Positions 29,832 to 41,604 of a DNA stretch of 64,000 nt are shown piece by piece. Each line of letters opens with the position of its first letter. Positions within the stretch are counted from its first letter, which is position 1. The notes beneath the pieces were generated by a model, which saw only the letters and a program-made list of their open reading frames with translations, did not search any database and was not told the DNA's origin. This DNA comes from Eunapius fragilis (Eukaryota; Porifera; Demospongiae; Spongillida; Spongillidae), in the NCBI GenBank assembly GCA_963681505.1, contig OY811973.1:6984673-7048672 (forward strand), given 5' to 3'. Made by a program: the position numbers and the translations under genes.

Positions 29832-32800
29832 TAAGAAAACTATCTTCATTCGTGCGATTGTGCAAGGTGCAAGCGAAAGTATACCTTTTCGCACTCGACT
29901 GTACGAAGACATCGGATGATTTACGGTGTGGAAAGTGAGGCTACAGTACCAGAAACAGCATCGACAACTGCATGCACTAACGCAACGGTGGATTCTAATT
30001 CAAGCACTTCTGTGATTGCTGATCGTAAAGTTTTATGAGCGCGCTTGCGTGTTGATAATCACTGCACTTCTATCGTGCATGCATTCTTTAGACAACAGTG
30101 GACTTGTATTGGATGTTGATCATGAAAGTAGTTCAAAAACACAACTGCAGTCAAATGCATCATGTGGGGAAGACGGCTGCAGACATGATCTGGACATATG
30201 CTCAGATTCAGGTACATGAATGGAAACGTACCAAATTACTAACCTAGCTTGTAATTAATTTTCATGTATAGAATGAAAATGATTTTGCTGGTACTGGATT
30301 AGAAAAATTCCCACAGAATTGCTGTGAGGCAGAAGAATCAGGTACAATAGCATGTATATGTATATAGGTATGGTTCTTTCAGGACAAGCATAATGAGCGC
30401 TAGCCATTGCAACATATAAGTTCATGCTCATATAAAATGTAGGACTAAAGATTGAACAACTTAATATAGTGCAGGTTAATGTTATGCAAGGAGGACTGAA
30501 CAAAAAATGAATACATCACTGAATGAGTTGCTTTACTTTTTAAGGAATGGGCTGTGTGGTTGATGCTGAAAATGTCTCTACATATGCTGGGGACTGTGCA
30601 ATGGATTAGACAGAGGAGGAAGTGATTGAAAAAGGTGAGCATGCAGGTAATTTTATAACAATGAGCAATGACAATGAGCAATGACAATATATATGTGTTC
30701 AAATATGCTGTATGCATACATGTCAATTATAATGTATATGTCATATCATGCATTTCAATTATTAGATTGTGGTGAAAATGATGATGAATCTGTTCTTTAT
30801 CTGTGGCCTAATATCAGTAGTACTAAAGGTTACCACACATCCTTTACATGCTGTATTTCCCAAGTCACTGTATGCATTATAGAAAGTGGTTGCATTGCCT
30901 AAAATAGAGAAAACAGTTTATGTTGTTTGCCCTAATGACACTTGTACTTTATGATCTGGAAGAAGCTCAAAGGGTCACACATTGCAATGCGGTACATTTT
31001 GGCAAAAAATGTGGTTGTGAACTAGGATATTTCAGAAGTTTGGCATTTGCCCTGAAGAAATGGTCCTATCACAAAGCATTTCACTTTATACCACCTTCTG
31101 TTTGGCTAAAAGCTATGTTCAGTGATGAACCATTCCGTACGCTATTGGCTACATCACAAAACAGAGAAGTAGCATGAATGAAAAACATGATGTGTATGAT
31201 GGTGAAATTTGGCAGGGGTTTCTTGAAAATCCTCTCGACACATCAGTGCCATTTCTATCAAATCAAAACAACATTGGTTTAATGTTGAATGTTGATTGGT
31301 TTAAGCCATTCAAAAGATCTGAATATAAAGTGGCTGCTTTTATGATGACAGTGCTGAACTTACCACAAGCAGAGAGATTTAAGGAAAGATGGACAATGGT
31401 TTTAGGCATAATACCTGGGCCAACAGAACCAAAAGGAAATATTAACACATTTCTTATGCCACTGGTGGATGATTTGCTGCTCTTGTGGGATGGCTTGCCT
31501 TTACATCCTGAAGGAAAAAATGTACAAGCTGCACTTATTGCATTGTCTGCAGATATGCCTGCATTACGAAAAGTCTCCCAGTTTATTAGCCACAAAGCAG
31601 ATTATGGTTGCTCACGACGCAAGTTCAAAGCTGAGAGGGAACCTTCAATGAGAGGGTCATCAGGGAACATGAGTTACTTGACATCAATCATGGCACCTAA
31701 CAGAACAAAGGAGGAGACAACTTTACAATCCAAAGAATATCTGCTTGCCAAATCCAAAATCGAAGCCTTTTCTATTCAAAAAGAAAGAATGGGGTTCGGT
31801 ATAGTGAACTTATAAGGTTACCATACTTTGATATTGTACGAATGTCTATAACGGACCTTATGCACACATTCTTATTGGGAATGGCACACAACGAAATCAA
31901 ACTGTGCCTTTCTTCTCTACCTAAAGACAAGAAGTTACAGTTCCAGGATCGTTTCAAACATGTCAAAGTACCATATTATGTAGGACGGATTCCCACTGGC
32001 ATTAAAGATGAGGATGATCTTCCTGGCATGACTGCACAACAGTGGAAAAACTTTCTGTGTATTTATGCCAGGCCTTGCTTTGCAGGGCTGCTACCTGTGA
32101 GCCAGTATCAGTGTCTCTGCTTGCTCTGTGAAATTGTAGAGATTATTATCAAGCCGTCATTACTCCAAGATGACATATGCAAAGCTTTACCAACATCACA
32201 AACTATTTGAGAAGGTCTATGGAAAGTGGAAGGTTTCAGTTAACTACCATCTAGCACTGCACCTTCCTGACATTGTTGCTGATTATGGCCCCCCACATGC
32301 ATGGGTACTGGTGTTTCGGGTATGAGCGTATGAATGGAGTGCTTGCAGACATTCCAAACAGTAACAGAAACATTGAAATACAAATATTAAACAAAATAAT
32401 ACAGCAGTTCTGTTTCAACTGTTATACTGATCCTCTAACACCAATGGATGAAACATTTATGTCTAAGGCTTTAATAGAACTTATGAGTGTGGACAGAAAT
32501 ATTTCCACTAAGTATAATGAACTGAAACACTTGAAAGAACTTACCCAAATAAGGGAGGACATGTTTGAGTATTATAGAGCAATTGATCGTGGTGACGTTA
32601 TTGACTGGCTAATTGAATTGCTGCATCCAAGCAAGATTAAAGTTAAAGTTGATGATAGTTTCTATCAGGAGATCACACTATTTTGTACCAACTTGTTCAA
32701 CGATGAAGTACATGTATTTCCAAGAATTGATAAATTTGGGAGGTGCCGGGTTGGACAATTATTTTCATCTGATTATAATTCAACTGATAGAGGTGCATTG

Positions 32801-33110
32801 ACACAAGCAATGTTTGTAATGAATGACAGCAATGAACAGCATCCTTACTTTGGGATTGTGAGGTTCTACTTCCAAATATGCATCAAGCATAAAAGTGGCA
32901 CTGGAAACCTCCAAAATGTAATAGGCTTATGTAACTTGGATGGTGTTTAAGACACCTGAGAAAGATAAATTCTCAAACCTATATTTAGTGAGTGATACAT
33001 TTTATCAACGCGATAAGATCATTAGTCCTCAAAGGTTTATCAGTCGCTGTACCCTGGTACGTGGTGAGAAGAAATCTTCATATTATGTTGCCAATCTACC
33101 AGAAATGTAA
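29832..33110 (+). pseudogene. TNP2-like (CACTA/EnSpm) transposase, frameshifted
   Basis: Plus-strand reading. An N-terminal Cys-rich segment near 29853 reads CDCARCKRKYTFSHSTVRRH. From 30920 the Transposase_21-like body follows (MNEKHDVYDGEIWQGF, LNVDWFKPFKRSEYKVAAF, INTFLMPLVDDLLLLWDG), then YFDIVRMSITDLMHTFLLGM, LALHLPDIVADYGPPHAW and CFGYERMNGVLADIPNSNRN, and a C-terminal tail ending VANLPEM at the TAA 33108-33110. These blocks match the animal EnSpm/CACTA transposase plan. Continuity requires frame changes near 31175, 31790, 32210 and 32310, and after 32935, so this copy looks inactive unless some gaps are introns. It would be the DDE/D catalytic partner of the element. Confidence 0.85.
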
Positions 33111-33559
33111 CTGAACAATGTACTTCAATGTATGAATGTGTGCAGTTATGTTGAACTGTTGTGTATGCTGCATGTATATTGTTGAAAGCCATAACCTCAA
33201 TGACTGGCTAAATGTACTAATAATAGTATATTAAATCATATGTATTGTTGGATTTCTTAAAATCACTCATTGATTCCCAATCTGAAGTCAATCATGTGAA
33301 AAATCCAGCGCATAATCAAACAGGATTTGGTGCACATTTTCCAAGCATAATCAAGTAGAAAATCTTTTCAAAATCTACACTAGATTTGCCAAAGGATTAA
33401 AATCTATGCGAAATCAAAACCAGATAAAAATTCAAACACAAAATCATTCGTGTGATTTAGAATCTAAATAAATCTTAATTTGATTTCAAATCATAAGTAA
33501 ATCAATTGTAAAATCGTTCTCACAATCAAATAAGATTCGATGCGTTTTTTCCCTGTGTA

Positions 33560-34170
33560 ATATACTTCTTGGTCGTCGTCGTCTTCTTAGGAAGGTATAT
33601 AACTTGAGCTACGAACGGTTTTGAAGAACGGCAATAGTACTAATGAATCGCTTCGAAATTTACTGGCACGTTATCCTTACATGTCATATTATCAAGCGTA
33701 ACACCCCATAGCCCTATGCGGCCATACAATTGTGACAAAAGGCATGCCTCTTGAAATATTGAAAAAGTGGCGTAATGCCCTAGCAACCACCCTTGACAAC
33801 CGACAACCTTAGAAACCTTGCACTACATGTTAACATGTTTGAACTTGTCACCATTTTAAAGCCATACAATGAATGAAGTATCTTTGTTCTATTTGTAGCC
33901 AAAGTCACATGGCCTCGTTTTCTCTCCACCGCTTCCTACAAGCGGCCATTTTTCGACGAACACATCGACTTCAACGTACTTTTTGGACCACGTAGACAAA
34001 TTCTGCACCCCAGTTGGAAGCGCATAAAAAAGGAGACAGAAGGAACTTACAACATATAGTATGGAACTGTAGCCATACTTTTTCTTCGCGATGGTATACG
34101 CATGTGAAGTGTACTGTGGTTTGAGCCGTGTAAACTAGCGCAGTACATATACGTGTTGACGTGAAAATCA
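33560..34170. other. No gene recognised
   Basis: Short ORFs only, with no shared repeat noticed. Confidence 0.35.
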
Positions 34171-34174
34171 GCTG

Positions 34175-35335
34175 GACCCCCCTGCCCTTATGTACCCACT
34201 GTCAGCTGGACACTCAGCCCACGTACCCACTGTAAGTAGCTGCACCCCCTGCCCCATGTACATGTATTGGACCCCCTGCCTTCATGTACCCACTGCAAGC
34301 AGTTGGACCCCCTGACTGCTCCCTGCCCCCATGTACCCACTGTTACACTCTGCCCCTATGTACCCACTCTGTAATCCCCTGTCCCATGTGCCCACTATAA
34401 ACAGTTGGACCTCCTGCCCCATGTATATACCTCCCCCACATGTCTACTGTAAGCAGCTGAACCCCCGGCCTTCTTGTAAGCAGCTGGAATCCCTGCCCCC
34501 ATACACCCACCGCTACCCCATACACCCACCGCTACCCCCTGCTCTCATGTACCCACTGTGAGCAGCTGGATCCGCTGCCCACATGTACCCTCTATAAGCA
34601 GCTGGACCCCCTCCCCCATGTACCCACTGTAAGCAGCTGGACCCCCTCCTCCCATGTGCCCACTGTAAGTAGCTGTACCCCTGCCCGGATGTACATGTAC
34701 AGTGTGTATGCAGCTGGACCCCCTGCCGTCATGTACCCACTGTATAAGCAACTGGAACCCCTACCCCATGAGTCCACTGTAAGCAGCTGGACCCCCTGCC
34801 CACATGTACCTACTGTAAGCAGCTAGACCCCCTCCCTACACACGCCTACCCTCATGTACCAACTGTAAGCAGCTGGATCCCCTCCCCCATGTACCCACGC
34901 TCCCTTGCCCCCATGTACCCACTGTAAGCAACTGGCCCCCCCTGCCCCCATGTACCCACTGTAAGCAACTGGTCCTCCTGCCCCCATGTACCCACTGTAA
35001 GCAGCTGGAACCCCCTGCCCCCATGTAACCACTGTAAGTAGCTGGACCCCCCTGCCCCCATGTACCCACTGTAAGCAGCTGGACCCCCTTGCCCCCATGT
35101 ACCCACTGTAAGCAGCTGAACCCCTGCCCCCATGTACCCACTAAGCAACTGGCCCCTTACCCCCATGTACCCACTGTAAGCAACTGGACCCCCCTGCCCC
35201 CATGTACCGACTGTAAGCAACTGGCCCCCTGCCCCCACTGTAAGCAACTGGCCCCCCATGTACCCACTGTAAGCAGCTGGACCCCTGCCCCATGTTCCCA
35301 CTAAGCAGCTGGACCCCCTGCCCTCATGTACCCAT
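34175..35335. repeat. 36-bp minisatellite array (about 30 copies)
   Basis: The unit reads approximately CCCCCTGCCCCCATGTACCC then ACTGTAAGCAGCTGGA (36 bp), with variable C-rich part and occasional deletions. As 12 codons it produces meaningless ORFs on the minus strand. Confidence 0.95.
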
Positions 35336-35357
35336 TATAAACCCCCTCTCATGAATT

Positions 35358-35884
35358 CAGGGCCGGCGCAGCCTATAGGGCAGGTAGGGCATTTGCCCTA
35401 CCACTTTTTTCCCGCTAGATAATTATGTTCATTTTTTGCGTTGATTTTTAAAAAGTTATGAATTTAGTTCTTCATAACCATAGTTCAGACCATAAACCAT
35501 AAACGTAGCTCAGAGCACGGATTATCTATTTTTGGAAAGTTTAATTCACAGTAGCATGTCGTGTTTAATTGATTTTTTGTGGTTACTTAATTGGGACAGT
35601 GTCCAGCAGAATCACCCTTCTGGCTAGTTTTTCAAGTTTTCAAATTTTTTCATTTTCCTTGAACACCCATGAGCTTCTGTCAAATGGTCTTTACGCATCC
35701 TAAATCGGACTATCCATCACATAGTTATTTGGCACTGAATTTATAATTAGCCATACATTTCAATGCGAGCGTTACTTTTCTTTTGCTTGTTCTGGAATTA
35801 CCATAAGGGTGATTTAGCTGGACACTGTCCCAATTATTCATAGCTTGCCCTACCACTTAATATAATAAGCTTCCGCCGGCCCTG
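35358..35884. mobile_element. Short element with CAGGGCCGGC...GCCGGCCCTG termini (hAT-like)
   Basis: The ends CAGGGCCGGCG and CGCCGGCCCTG are inverted, and a second inverted pair lies inside (TTGCCCTACCACTT near 35393 and 35845 in the same orientation). CAGGG-type ends are common in hAT elements. An 8-bp target duplication could not be confirmed. It is interrupted by MITE family 2 copy 3. Confidence 0.5.
35593..35831 (+). mobile_element. MITE family 2 (copy 3) with 4-bp target duplication
   Basis: 239 bp, GGGACAGTGTCCAGC at the left and GCTGGACACTGTCCC at the right, flanked by AATT on both sides (35589-35592 and 35832-35835). Non-coding. Confidence 0.93.
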
Positions 35885-36526
35885 CTGAATGCTATCCTTT
35901 TGATCTCTCTAGCCACCAAATGTTTTCCACAAGCTCTGCAAAGTTTCTGGAGCTAGTATATGTGGTGTTCCATCTCGGCTATGTGATCGAATAAAGGTAC
36001 TAATACCACATTATTCATAGAAACGCAAAACCCTTTATTGTGTGGTGAAAAAAAAGTATGGCTGGACCTAAATGGTGTTTCTTCTGTATACCTAAATGTG
36101 TATAGTTGACAATGCGGCATGCTGCATGACGTTCCTGAGAATTTGTCTGTGCTTGGTATTTTCAGCGTGAAGTACCCCCTCTCCCTTACGATATCCATAT
36201 ATAAATTGGCTGCGCGTTATTAAGGATTGCGATATGAAGAGTGCGCATATGGTATAGTCTCTACTACGATACATGCACCAGTTAAATGGGAGGGATCAAC
36301 AGGTATTTGATGGTAAAATGAACAAGATACAGCCAGAGATAATATATTATCTCTGATATAGCCAGAGATAATATCTCTGATACAGCTCTCTCAAAAAGCG
36401 CCATTTTAACGAGGCCATGGCGCATCTAGCCGCAATGGTTTACGGTATTGTCTAATTATGGACCCTTTTGTCCAGCGGCTGTGACCCATGAAGTTCTATT
36501 GATATATGGGAAAGTTTCCGAGAAAA

Positions 36527-36900
36527 GGGACCTAGCGTGTATTATAATAAAGCATTATAAAAATGCATTACGTTTGAATTGTTATAACTTCCGAACGGTT
36601 AACGCTATCGTCTTCTTATTTTCAGCACTTCATACTACACCATTTCTCTATGGTAAAATACATTTTGGGACCTTGAACATGCTCCATGCCAGTGTCGCGA
36701 TGTTCGGTACCCCTTGGGGTTCAAACCCCCCATATATGTCGGCAGGAAATTACAATTCATTTCAAAATTGGTTTATACGTAGAGAGATCCTGTGCCTATC
36801 GATTTGTCCTGTTCGTTAATTTTTACATTACCCGTTACAAAGATATTGCTTTGCAAAGTAGGTACATATTTCCCGCTCGATTCGCGCCATTCTATGGCCA
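36527..36900 (+). repeat. Dispersed repeat family C, copy 3 (longest)
   Basis: Contains all segments seen in the two shorter copies: GACCTAGCGTGTATTATAAT, TTAACGCTATCGTCTTCTTA, GCCAGTGTCGCGATGTTCGG, GGTTCAAACCCCCCATATAT and CCCGTTACAAAGATATTGCT. No coding potential was recognised. Confidence 0.6.
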
Positions 36901-37721
36901 GAGAGACAGCATGAATATTAAACTCTTCCTGTTGATAACCTATTACCACGCCTACAATACCCTATTGCGTGATGGCGTTGCACATCGATCGTTGATTAGC
37001 TGTACAGTCTACCCCCGTTAGTAGCGCCACGTTTGTTCCATGCGCTACTACAGTAGGGACTCGAAGATACGGAAAAATCGCACCTCGAAGATACGGAAAA
37101 TAAGGTACATTCATTGCTCTTTAAATAAACTGTCCGTGGTCTTAACAAACCAACCACGTTGCCCTCTAATGCGATTCACCGCTGAAGGCGCCCTTACCTG
37201 AAATGTAATTCACTTGAGCGCGCCGCTTCGTTGTGCCTGGCAAAGTAAACAATCTGTTGTCGACTACTTCCATATTGTCGTCATGCCAGCCATAGGTTCC
37301 GCGCATTTGCAGACCTCCCTAGCGTATGTATTACATATACCTGCCCCGCGCAATGCCCATTGCGTGCATGCATGCATGTGGATGTAATATGCATTATGAG
37401 TTCTCCTTTCACACTCACCAATTCAAGTCTGTTGGTAAGACAATATTATTCAAAGAACTTCAAACAGGGGCCTACCTGTGACATTATTCATGCAGACTTG
37501 TTCGTGTCCATGTTGGTTCAATGATGTCTATGTTCACAGTTTATTTTAAAACTAAACAAAAAATTGGCTAACCTGAGTACAATCCCAGTTCATTGAGTGC
37601 CAGTACAATTTTATAATCTGATGTCTATGCATGCATGTGTGACTGTATCAAAGAACATTTGTAAACTTTCAATTGCATCATTATAACTTTAAATTGTTTA
37701 CCTTTACATGCACGCAAGTGT

Positions 37722-37976
37722 GTGTCCCATTACGAATGCATTACTTATGACAACCTAGCCACATGTCCACACAGAACAATCACAGATCAATTGCTTTCTG
37801 GTCTCTGGCACCATGAGGTGAGATGGACATTGCAGACAAATGTCTGTGATGTATGTATGATCTGGTTTGGCCAGTTGACACTTTTTATAGCATTTAGGAA
37901 TTTACCAGTACCCCAGCTACACTATGCAGACGTACATTTCATAAATTGGTCCTTCTGTGTACCTCACCAGAATTAA
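37722..37976 (+). other. 84-codon ORF duplicated by the palindrome (not a supported gene)
   Basis: An identical reading occurs at 39543-39797 on the minus strand because the two arms are inverted copies. It contains CITYDNLATCPHRTIT and a run of Cys/Trp, with no recognised family. The perfect identity comes from arm identity, not from selection. Confidence 0.3.
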
Positions 37977-38436
37977 CATACCCATTGTACATAGTCTTAT
38001 CATTTATGTTTGTTAATGCAGACTTGTCTTTTTTCAACCATCCAGAATGTTGGCAACTGAAAATAATAAGCATTTTGCCATGTGCACAAAATTTAGATTT
38101 ATAGGGAGTATCTTACCATGTCAAGGACAGGTTCCTCCACAAAAAATGCACACGAAGAGTGAAACCAGAACCTTTCAGAATAAATAATTGTTCCATGTCC
38201 ATAACTTTAGCATAATAACACTTTCCACATGGCAATGCATATGCATACCTGCCCAAATTTATGTAATATTTTTTAGAAGGCATTACAACAGATGCACTGT
38301 ACAAGAGGCATATAGGGACAGGTAGCGACTTCAAGTGTATATATTTGCTCTATGTAAATGACAATGCATGGACATGCATGAACCGTGTAGTTATGATTCC
38401 ACCTCGCTGGTTGGAATCATAACCTCATCTTCCAAA

Positions 38437-38752
38437 TGAAGCCATCGCAAGAGGTAGGGATTTACCAGCACCTCTAAACGATCGCACTGAACAAAACCAG
38501 TCAAACACAGCGGGATTGATTTCTAGTGTCCTGGCTTTGTTCTTTCTGAACTTTGAGTGGACAGGCACACTGTCACTTCGTGCTGATACTTGCAAGGCAT
38601 CCTTATCTTTATAGAGTTGGTAAGCCTGCCTCTTACTTATTCCAAACTGTACACAAGCACCGATATATCATATATTGGTTTACCTGCCTTCACTTCCTTA
38701 ATAACTTCTAACTTCTCGCGAAGTTCTAAACTCGGTTTTCTGCCTCGCCACC
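38437..38752 (-). pseudogene. Broken CENP-B/Tigger N-terminal DNA-binding domain
   Basis: The minus strand reads WRGRKPSLELREKLEVIKEV then KAGKPIYDIS; then, after a frameshift near 38665, QFGISKRQAYQLYKDKDALQ. Further on comes RTLEINPAVFDWFCSVRSFR, which resembles the second CENP-B-type HTH. This is the psq/CENP-B HTH arrangement of Tigger transposases. The catalytic domain is missing, so the element could only move with help from another copy. Confidence 0.75.
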
Positions 38753-40895
38753 CGTGCTATAAATTGTACTCCAAACAATCGAAACTCCAATTGATGCGCA
38801 AAGCGTGACATGTTTTGTGGTAAGTTCTGCACGTACTTTAGTTGTATTCTTAGCTACGATAAAACAGGGTACATACTTTTGTACTAGCGCTAAAAAGTAA
38901 ATAAAAACGCATCCCTGTAAGTTTTCAATAGCAGTACCTCAATTCTACGATACATACATACCTTCGGGTGGTCAGGTATGATATACATGTAGTTGTTTGA
39001 GGACTGAGAACTCCCACGACATATAATCCACATGTACCTGAGTACATAGCAAGTGCGTGGAAAATCATTAGCAAGCTAAACAGATAGGTCAGTTTTATTG
39101 CAATCGCAGACTAGTACTAGTACTGCCATTTCCGTGTGTTACACGGTTCATGCAAGTCCATAGTCATTTACATAGAGCAAATATATACACTTGAAGCTGC
39201 TACCTGTCCCTATATACCTCTTGTACAGTTGTAATGCCTTCTAAAAAATATTACATAAATTTTGTGGCAGGTATGCATCGCCATGTGGAACTCGAATGCA
39301 TTATTATGCTAAAGTTATGGACATGGAAAAATTATTTATTCTGAAAGGTTCTGGTTTCACTCTTCGTGTGCATTTTTTGTGGAGGAACCTGTCCTTGACA
39401 TGGTAAGATACTCCCTATAAATCTAAATTTTGTGCACATGGCAAAATGCTTATTATTTTCAGTTGCCAACATTCTGGATGGTTGAAAAAAGACAAGTCTG
39501 CATTAACAAACATAAATGATAAGACTATGTACAATGGGTATGTTAATTCTGGTGAGGTACACAGAAGGACCAATTTATGAAATGTACGTCTGCATAGTGT
39601 AGCTGGGGTACTGGTAAATTCCTAAATGCTATAAAAAGTGTCAACTGGCCAAACCAGATCATACATACATCACAGACATTTGTCTGCAATGTCCATCTCA
39701 CCTCATGGTGCCAGAGACCAGAAAGCAATTGATCTGTGATTGTTCTGTGTGGACATGTGGCTAGGTTGTCATAAGTAATGCATTCGTAATGGGACACACA
39801 CTTGCGTGCATGTAAAGGTAAACAATTTAAAGTTATAATGATGCAATTGAAAGTTTACAAATGTTCTTTGATACAGTCACACATGCATGCATAGACATCA
39901 GATTATAAAATTGTACTGGCACTCAATGAACTGGGATTGTACTCAGGTTAGCCAATTTTTTGTTTAGTTTTAAAATAAACTGTGAACATAGACATCATTG
40001 CACCAACATGGACACGAACAAGTCTGCATGAATAATGTCACAGGTAGGCCCCTGTTTGAAGTTCTTTGAATAATATTGTCTTACCAACAGACTTGAATTG
40101 GTGAGTGTGAAAGGAGAACTCATAATGCATATTACATCCACATGCATGCACACAATGGGCATTGCGCGGGGCAGGTATATGTAATACATACGCTAGGGAG
40201 GTCTGCAAACGCGCGGAACCTATGGCTGGCATGACGACAATATGGAAGTAGTCGACAACAGATTGTTTACTTTGCCAGGCACAACGAAGCGGCGCGCTCA
40301 AGTGAATTACATTTCAGGTAAGGGCGCCTTCAGCGGTGAATCGCATTAGAGGGCAATGTGGTTGGTTTGTTAAGACCACGGACAGTTTATTTAAAGAGCA
40401 ATGAATGTACCTTATTTTCCGTATCTTCGAGGTGCGATTTTTCCGTATCTTCGAGTCCCTACTGTACCGTAGAATGCGCTTTTAACGGGGGTGGTTAATT
40501 ATGGTCAAATGAATGTATTTGCGTATGTAAACTGAGATAAGCAGTGTACACAACACATGCATACATGTACTTAATGTATAGCTTGAACCTTTTCAGCATG
40601 CAGCAAATGTGCCCTGTAGTCCGCTTCAGTAAACAAAGCTATGTTATCTCCTACAAATTGAGCAAGGCTTAATCATAGTTTGACGGATCGTGACTTAAGT
40701 CATTAATTAGTGACTTAAGTCACTGAACGTTTGGAACGATAAAACTCGAGCGTTGGTGACGCTAGCTTTTTTTTTTAAAATTGTACACATGCTATGTGCC
40801 ATGCAGCTTTAAACTATTCTAAAATGGTTGTATTTTAAGCCAGAGGAGCCTCTCCATGTAACCGCACGCCAAATACGCCATGCCGTCCTTTCCAT

Positions 40896-41600
40896 CTAGA
40901 AAGCCAACCGTTGCTTAAAATAAGCTGTCCATCCACATGCAGTGAGATCATCATTGCTAGAAGCTGTTGGTGATAGCTGTCTGCTGCTAACTGTGAGTGT
41001 GGCTGCCACTGGCTGGCTGCTAATTGTGGGTGTGGCTGTCACTGGCTGGTGGCTAACTTGAGATGTGGCTGTCACTGGCTGGTGGTTAACTGTGGGTGGG
41101 GCTGCTACTGGCTGGCTGCTACTAGCTGTAGAAGGAACTGGTACTGATTGGTGGTGGCTGCAGTTAGGATTCGAAGAAGATGTGGAAAGACGGATACCCA
41201 ACTCCTGAGCTAACTCTGCAGCTTTTGTGAGCAAAAGAGCATCCGATAGCACACCATTGCGCTCACGCACACTAATGTGAGGAAGATCATCGTTTATTTT
41301 ATGCATGCTACTTCGAAAGGGGCATGCCTTATTTGCCTACTGAACCACGAGAAAAGCCCTAAATCAAGAAGGGGCCACGCCATTTGGGGCCCCTCCTCCT
41401 GCATCTCTTCGCCTCCGGTCCATCCATATCCATCTCATGAAAACCAGCCCGGACGTATTTGCCAACAAGTGATCGATGAATCTCTTTGCCTGTCTTCAGT
41501 TTGAACCAGACTACGACCATGTCTTCAGAATGACCCGTTTCCACCTTTCTTCGTGCAATCATGCGCTTTTCATCAGCGGTCAACTTGGTGTTAGCTGTTG
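40896..41600 (-). CDS. CENP-B/pogo-like DNA-binding protein fragment with Ser/Thr/Pro-rich repeats
   Basis: The minus strand from about 41600 reads NTKLTADEKRMIARRKVETG and WFKLKTGKEIHRSLVGKYVR, a CENP-B-type HTH. After a gap at 41306-41359 (probable intron or frameshift) it reads SDALLLTKAAELAQELGI, like the second (Tc5/CENP-B) HTH. A 16-residue repeat then follows (HQPVTAT / SQPVAAT units), ending at 40896. No ATG fits the first part, and a stop precedes it, so an upstream exon is missing or the copy is degraded. It could be a domesticated pogo-derived gene or a transposon remnant next to the pogo-type element. Confidence 0.55.
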
Positions 41601-41604
41601 TTCC

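Larger units (their letters stand above)
27787..33557. mobile_element. CACTA/EnSpm-like DNA transposon
   Basis: 5771 bp. The ends are similar inverted termini (CATAGGG... on the left; CACAGGGAAAAAACGC... as the reverse complement of the right), flanked by the trinucleotide TAA at 27784-27786 and 33558-33560, the 3-bp duplication typical of this superfamily. The terminal ~300 bp on each side are packed with many oriented copies of AAATC/GATTT-type motifs, like the subterminal repeats bound by TNPA in plant En/Spm. The interior has two divergent transcription units: a small three-exon gene on the minus strand and a TNP2-like transposase on the plus strand. A MITE of family 2 (28723-28972) inserted later. 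Confidence 0.85.
37051..40464. mobile_element. pogo/Tigger-type transposon folded into a 3.4-kb palindrome
   Basis: Starts CAGTAGGGACTCGAAGATAC and ends with its reverse complement. The dinucleotide TA lies immediately outside both ends (37049-37050 and 40465-40466). CAGT-type ends and TA duplication are characteristic of pogo/Tigger. Each inverted arm is about 1.33 kb (37051-38388 and 39141-40464), with only a few differences noticed, far longer than normal pogo terminal repeats. The ~750-bp centre keeps a broken N-terminal CENP-B-type helix-turn-helix on the minus strand, and no DDE catalytic domain is left. Confidence 0.85.

Noticed and set aside
34331..35304. ORFs rich in Gly/Trp or Pro/Cys on both strands
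   Set aside because: Artefacts of the 36-bp tandem repeat.
37722..39797. Two identical 84-codon ORFs as a conserved gene pair
   Set aside because: Their identity is explained by the inverted arms of the pogo-type element.
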